Source: Clostridiales bacterium
Lineage (GTDB): Bacteria > Bacillota > DSM-16504 > Desulfitibacterales > JAICDB01
Direction of reading: 5' to 3'
Length of the DNA stretch: 64,000 nt
NCBI GenBank assembly: GCA_020063565.1
Contig: JAICDB010000002.1
Coordinates: 103,870 to 167,869 of the forward strand
The translations under genes were made by a program, and so were the position numbers. The notes below the pieces were generated by a model that was given only the letters and a program-made list of their open reading frames with translations, did no database searches and was not told the origin of the DNA. Positions 61,080 through 64,000 of the stretch are shown piece after piece. Position 1 is the first letter of the stretch. Every line of letters starts with the position of its first letter.

Positions 61080-61080
61080 G

Positions 61081-61314
61081 ATGAGTAACAAGACGGTATA
61101 TATATTGAGCGGTATTGTCGTAATAGTATCTATCCTCCTGGAAATCTTATTTGTCCATCATCATGCCCATTACTGGTGGCAGAGTTTAATAGCTTTTGAT
61201 GTCTTTTTCGGTTTTTTTGGTTGTGTGCTAATTATTATTGTATCCAAAGCTGCTGGAAAATGCTTTATCCAGCGGGATGAAAATTATTATGGGGGTGAGG
61301 ATCTAGATGATTGA
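61081..61314 (+). CDS. Small two-helix membrane protein of the antiporter operon
   Basis: The 77-residue protein has two helices (about 6-24 and 34-58), a His-rich loop (VHHHAHYWWQ) between them and an acidic tail (YYGGEDLDD). I do not recognise a family. It starts 1 bp after the second large subunit and overlaps the third by 8 bp, so it is presumably a structural subunit joining them. Confidence 0.8.
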   Translation: MSNKTVYILSGIVVIVSILLEILFVHHHAHYWWQSLIAFDVFFGFFGCVLIIIVSKAAGKCFIQRDENYYGGEDLDD

Positions 61315-63037
61315 ATTCCATCCGGCATTTATCCTGATCTTGGGCGCTCTGGCTGCTGCGGTACTTCCGCGCAGACTGCGCCAATTTGCCATGATAGCAG
61401 CCCCCGTTTTAGCAATTTTGGCTGTTTATAGATTGGAATCAGGAACAGAATGGATTTATCCGTTTATTAATAATATGGATTTAATACTGCTCAGGGTAGA
61501 CAAGTTATCTTGGGTTTTTGCCTTGATCTTTTGCATTATGGCACTTCTAGGCAATATCTATGCGCTGCATAATGATAACCCTCGTGAATGTGGTTCTGCC
61601 CTGTTATATGCAGCAGGTGCACTGGGTGTCGCATTTGCAGGTGACTGGTTTACTTTAATTGTATTTTGGGAGTTACTAGCTTTTTCCTCTGTTTTCCTGG
61701 TATGGTTCAGCAAAACTCCCGAAGCACGCAGAGCGGGAATGCGCTACCTATTGGTGCACGCATTTGGCGGTAATCTCTTTTTGGCGGGAATATTTATACT
61801 AGCGGCAAACGGCCAGTTTGAAGTGACTTCACTAACGGCAAGTTCCGGCAGTGCTTTCTGGCTTATACTGCTAGGGATTTCAATAAATGCTGCAATCCCT
61901 CCCCTTCATGCATGGTTAACCGATGCTTATCCGGAAGGAACAATTACGGGAAGCGTGTTCATGTGTGCCTTTACCACCAAGGTAGCTGTTTATGCTTTGA
62001 TCAGAATATTCCCCGGAACGGAAATTTTGATCTGGGCCGGTGTAATTATGGCGCTGTATGGTGTGGTTTATGCAGTACTTGAAAATGATATTCGCAGGTT
62101 ACTTGCTTACCATATTATCAGTCAGGTCGGGTACATGGTTGCAGCAGTTGGGATGGGAACCGATCTGGCATTAAACGGTGCAACTTCCCATGCATTTAGC
62201 CATATACTCTATAAGTCACTGTTGTTTATGGGAGCTGGAGCCGTTATTTACTCAACAGGCAGGAGAAAACTTTCCGAGCTTGGCGGTATATACAGGCAGA
62301 TGCCTCTGGCAGTTATTCTGTATATGATCGGAGCCTTTTCAATTTCCGGTGTACCGCTCTTTAACGGTTTTATAAGTAAGTCGATGATTATTTCAGCCGC
62401 CTCATACAATCACATGCCTGCTGTTGAGCTTCTGTTGTACCTGGCAAGTGTAGGGACATTCCTTCATACAGGCTTAAAGCTACCGTACTTCATGTTCTTT
62501 GGACCTGACAGCGGTGCCAAGGTGGGTAAAATACCAGGAAATATGCTTGTAGCAATGGCGGGAGGAGCATTCCTGTGTACACTATATGGAGTTTTCCCGG
62601 CCCTTTTGTATAATAAGCTTCCCTTTGATGCAAGCTATGTTCCCTATACTTGGGATCATGTAATATCTACAGTACAGTTATTGACAGCTACATTAGTGGC
62701 ATTTTGGATTTACATTCCCAAACTGGGAGGAGTTCCTACCATTTCGGTCGATACTGACTGGGTTTACAGAAAACCGGTTGCCGTATTTATGACCTGGCTG
62801 GTGGCTGTAGTTTGCAATATAAGGGATTGGTTTGGTGTTCAAGGAAATGTACTGTTGAAAAAGGTTGTACCCTATTTCAATAACCCGTTTTTACTAGTTG
62901 GAGGTAAAACACCTGTAAGTGGGGAAGCCGTTACTGCAGATTATGATGAAAATAAATACAGGTTCCCTGTAGGTGTTACCGTGTTATTTACAGTCATAGT
63001 TTTCGTGATTACCTTTTTCTATATTATGATGATTTAA
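61307..63037 (+). CDS. Antiporter large subunit, third NuoL/M/N-family protein (Lys-to-Asn variant)
   Basis: The 576-residue protein has the Proton_antipo fold (LAYHIISQVGYMVAAVGMG, HAFSHILYKSLLFMGAG, GVPLFNGFISKSM). It keeps the Glu (TLIVFWELLAFSSVF), but where the other two subunits have Lys it has Asn194 (ISINAAIPPLHAWLTDAYP). A C-terminal extension of about 100 residues contains extra helices. It may be a non-pumping or differently coupled subunit. Confidence 0.9.
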   Translation: MIEFHPAFILILGALAAAVLPRRLRQFAMIAAPVLAILAVYRLESGTEWIYPFINNMDLILLRVDKLSWVFALIFCIMALLGNIYALHNDNPRECGSALLYAAGALGVAFAGDWFTLIVFWELLAFSSVFLVWFSKTPEARRAGMRYLLVHAFGGNLFLAGIFILAANGQFEVTSLTASSGSAFWLILLGISINAAIPPLHAWLTDAYPEGTITGSVFMCAFTTKVAVYALIRIFPGTEILIWAGVIMALYGVVYAVLENDIRRLLAYHIISQVGYMVAAVGMGTDLALNGATSHAFSHILYKSLLFMGAGAVIYSTGRRKLSELGGIYRQMPLAVILYMIGAFSISGVPLFNGFISKSMIISAASYNHMPAVELLLYLASVGTFLHTGLKLPYFMFFGPDSGAKVGKIPGNMLVAMAGGAFLCTLYGVFPALLYNKLPFDASYVPYTWDHVISTVQLLTATLVAFWIYIPKLGGVPTISVDTDWVYRKPVAVFMTWLVAVVCNIRDWFGVQGNVLLKKVVPYFNNPFLLVGGKTPVSGEAVTADYDENKYRFPVGVTVLFTVIVFVITFFYIMMI

Positions 63038-63075
63038 GCATTATTAACTGTATTCAATTAATTTAATTTCTAATA

Positions 63076-63104
63076 TTGATTGAAAAAAACTAATATGATA
63101 TAAT
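63076..63104 (+). promoter_or_regulatory. Sigma-A promoter of the Mn riboswitch-terC unit
   Basis: TTGATT (63076-63081), 17 bp and TATAAT (63099-63104) lie about 20 bp before the aptamer. Confidence 0.8.
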
Positions 63105-63125
63105 TTGCATGCGAAAATTGGCAAT

Positions 63126-63224
63126 TATAAAGGGGAGTAACTACCAGTTATTGGTTGTAATATCGTCATTACGGCTTTTTACAGCCCGGTATTACCTTAG
63201 CTTTGCTAAAGTGAGACCTTTACC
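63126..63224 (+). promoter_or_regulatory. yybP-ykoY manganese riboswitch
   Basis: The aptamer has the conserved AAAGGGGAGTA (63129 onward), CGTCATTACGG, CCGGTATTACC and the 3' GAGACCTTT closing strand. Both Mn2+-binding loops characteristic of yybP-ykoY are recognisable. Its 3' strand also forms the terminator that follows, so metal binding should prevent termination (ON switch). The target is a TerC/YkoY-family gene, a known Mn2+ exporter partner of this riboswitch. Confidence 0.92.
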
Positions 63225-63263
63225 TTGATAATTAGTTTTATCTAGGGCAAAGGTCTCTTTTTT
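63213..63263 (+). terminator. Regulated terminator of the Mn riboswitch
   Basis: GAGACCTTTACC (63213-63224) pairs with GGGCAAAGGTCTC (63245-63257), followed by TTTTTT. It competes with aptamer P1. Confidence 0.88.
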
Positions 63264-63287
63264 ATATAAAGATTATGGCAATCGCCC

Positions 63288-63380
63288 ATAAAGTGAAACT
63301 TCTTTCAGTGGGGGTTTTCTTCATCCCCCACTGAAAGTTAGTTGAACGGATCCAGGAGCTTAGCGGCGGTTAGCTATCGG
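63288..63380 (+). repeat. Dispersed structured repeat, family 2, copy B
   Basis: This copy has a perfect 13-bp hairpin, CTTTCAGTGGGGG (63303-63315) with CCCCCACTGAAAG (63326-63338), then TTAGTTGAACGGATC and GGCGGTT. Most blocks recur at 10955-11045. It lies between the riboswitch terminator and the terC start, so it is part of the terC leader. Confidence 0.8.
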
Positions 63381-63427
63381 ATAAAATATTTATATTCAAT
63401 AGGGGAAAAATAGTTGAGAAAGGTTGA

Positions 63428-63901
63428 TTGAATTTGGATTTAACCTTGATATTAGAGTATGCGTGGGTATTACTTGTGCTAGTTGGTTTGGAAGGAATTT
63501 TAGCTGCCGATAATGCGCTGGTTTTGGCAATAATGGTTAAACATCTTCCTGACGAAATGAGGAAGAAGGCTTTGTTTTATGGTTTAGCGGGGGCGTTCGT
63601 GCTTAGGCTGACTTCCTTGTTTATTATTTCATTCCTTTTCGAAGTATGGCAGGTACAGGCCATTGGGGCAGTGTACCTGATTTATTTGAGTTTAAACCAT
63701 ATAATTAAAAAGTTTTTTGTTTCAAAAGAAAAGGATGAGAACTTACAAACTAGCCTGGGAAGAGGATTTTGGACCACAGTTTTAAAGGTAGAATTGGCAA
63801 ATTTGGCGTTTGCTGTAGATTCCATACTTGCTGCAGTAGCCCTGGCAATTACACTCCCTGATACTCCCTTGCCTACCATAGGAGGCCTGGATGCGGGCTG
63901 A
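63428..63901 (+). pseudogene. TerC/YkoY-family metal exporter, interrupted
   Basis: The first 157 residues match TerC proteins well: LEGILAADNALVLAIMVKHLP, KVELANLAFAVDSILAAVAL and LPTIGGLDAG, with the membrane Asp residues of the transport site. The family is usually 220-260 residues. The frame stops right after LDAG at 63899-63901, where a sequence beginning TGACCCCCTAAAATTGG takes over, so the last helices are lost. TTG 63428 follows GAGAAAGG. It would export Mn2+ when intact. Confidence 0.85.
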
Positions 63902-64000
63902 CCCCCTAAAATTGGAGAATAGCCATTTAAATCTTATACTTTCTTAATATTGCTCATTATTTCATACTTACCCAACCCTTTGAAAATTTTATCAGTCTTT
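63899..64000. mobile_element. Left end of an insertion sequence (cut by window edge)
   Basis: TGACCCCCTAAAATTGGAG at the point where terC breaks looks like the terminal inverted repeat of an IS3/IS481-type element, which begin with TG. On the minus strand a frame is open from the window edge to TAA at 63934-63936, reading DKIFKGLGKYEIMSNIKKV, consistent with the end of a transposase. Only one end is visible, so the family and the second repeat cannot be checked here. Confidence 0.5.

Noticed and set aside
1..64000. CRISPR arrays, tRNA or rRNA genes, prophage
   Set aside because: I saw no regularly spaced repeats, no tRNA cloverleaf besides tmRNA, no rRNA segments and no phage structural genes.

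Overview
The window looks like chromosome from a low-GC, anaerobic, spore-forming member of the Clostridia (Peptococcaceae/Thermincola/Desulfotomaculum-like). This rests on the gene content: a CotJC-type manganese catalase, a full Ccm (System I) cytochrome c maturation operon, a YgfK-type flavoprotein, Firmicute riboswitches, Gram-positive ribosome binding sites, and lipoproteins without outer-membrane genes. The assignment is an inference; no rRNA, tRNA or origin is present to confirm it.

Layout. 1-1.4 kb: end of rnr, smpB and tmRNA. 1.7-12.9 kb: a sodium:solute symporter with a 45-residue partner, an NtrB/NtrC-like pair, a textbook sigma-54 promoter, a DctPQM TRAP transporter and pxpA-pxpB-pxpC (5-oxoprolinase). 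This reads as one regulated uptake and catabolism unit. 12.9-16.5 kb: a graveyard of gene fragments (SmpB tail, BASS/ACR3-type transporter, HesA/MoeB/ThiF, flavodoxin-like protein, frameshifted rhodanese) around an intact Rrf2 regulator and cysK, plus a candidate 6S-like RNA. 16.5-20.4 kb: a TauE-type permease, a Met/Gly-rich secreted protein and an OmpR-type two-component system. Paired TTCAT boxes 11 bp apart precede several transcripts here.

20.6-30.8 kb: ccmE-F-H-(I-like)-A-B-C-D, followed by a DUF2318 Fe-S membrane protein and an FtsX/LolD/FtsX ABC module. 30.9-34.7 kb: a guanine-class purine riboswitch in front of a three-subunit xanthine dehydrogenase-type molybdenum hydroxylase. 35-38.8 kb: oppA-oppB-oppC without ATPases. 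38.9-44.1 kb: a DUF5317 protein, two near-identical 24-residue hydrophobic micropeptides, a membrane PAS/HD-GYP/GAF/GGDEF protein and an M23 peptidase. 44.3-47.3 kb: ygfK. 47.5-51.4 kb (minus strand): manganese catalase, Hsp20 and glycolate/lactate oxidase glcD-glcF. 51.7-53.1 kb: a DUF4015 protein. 53.2-55.3 kb: a K+ channel, then an agr-like remnant (AgrD-like tail without the ring Cys, a membrane protein, a GHKL kinase).

55.5-63.0 kb: an eleven-gene Mrp/Mbh-type cation antiporter operon with three large NuoL/M/N-family subunits; the third lacks the usual membrane lysine. 63.0-64.0 kb: a Mn2+ (yybP-ykoY) riboswitch preceding a TerC/YkoY gene that is cut off by what looks like an insertion sequence at the right edge.

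Common threads are sodium/proton bioenergetics (SSS, TRAP, Mrp), heme and iron handling (Ccm, DUF2318 module), purine and amino-acid catabolism (XDH, YgfK, Pxp, Opp) and RNA-level control. Two families of dispersed ~90-190 bp repeats sit between genes of unrelated function; one contains a perfect DnaA-box sequence.
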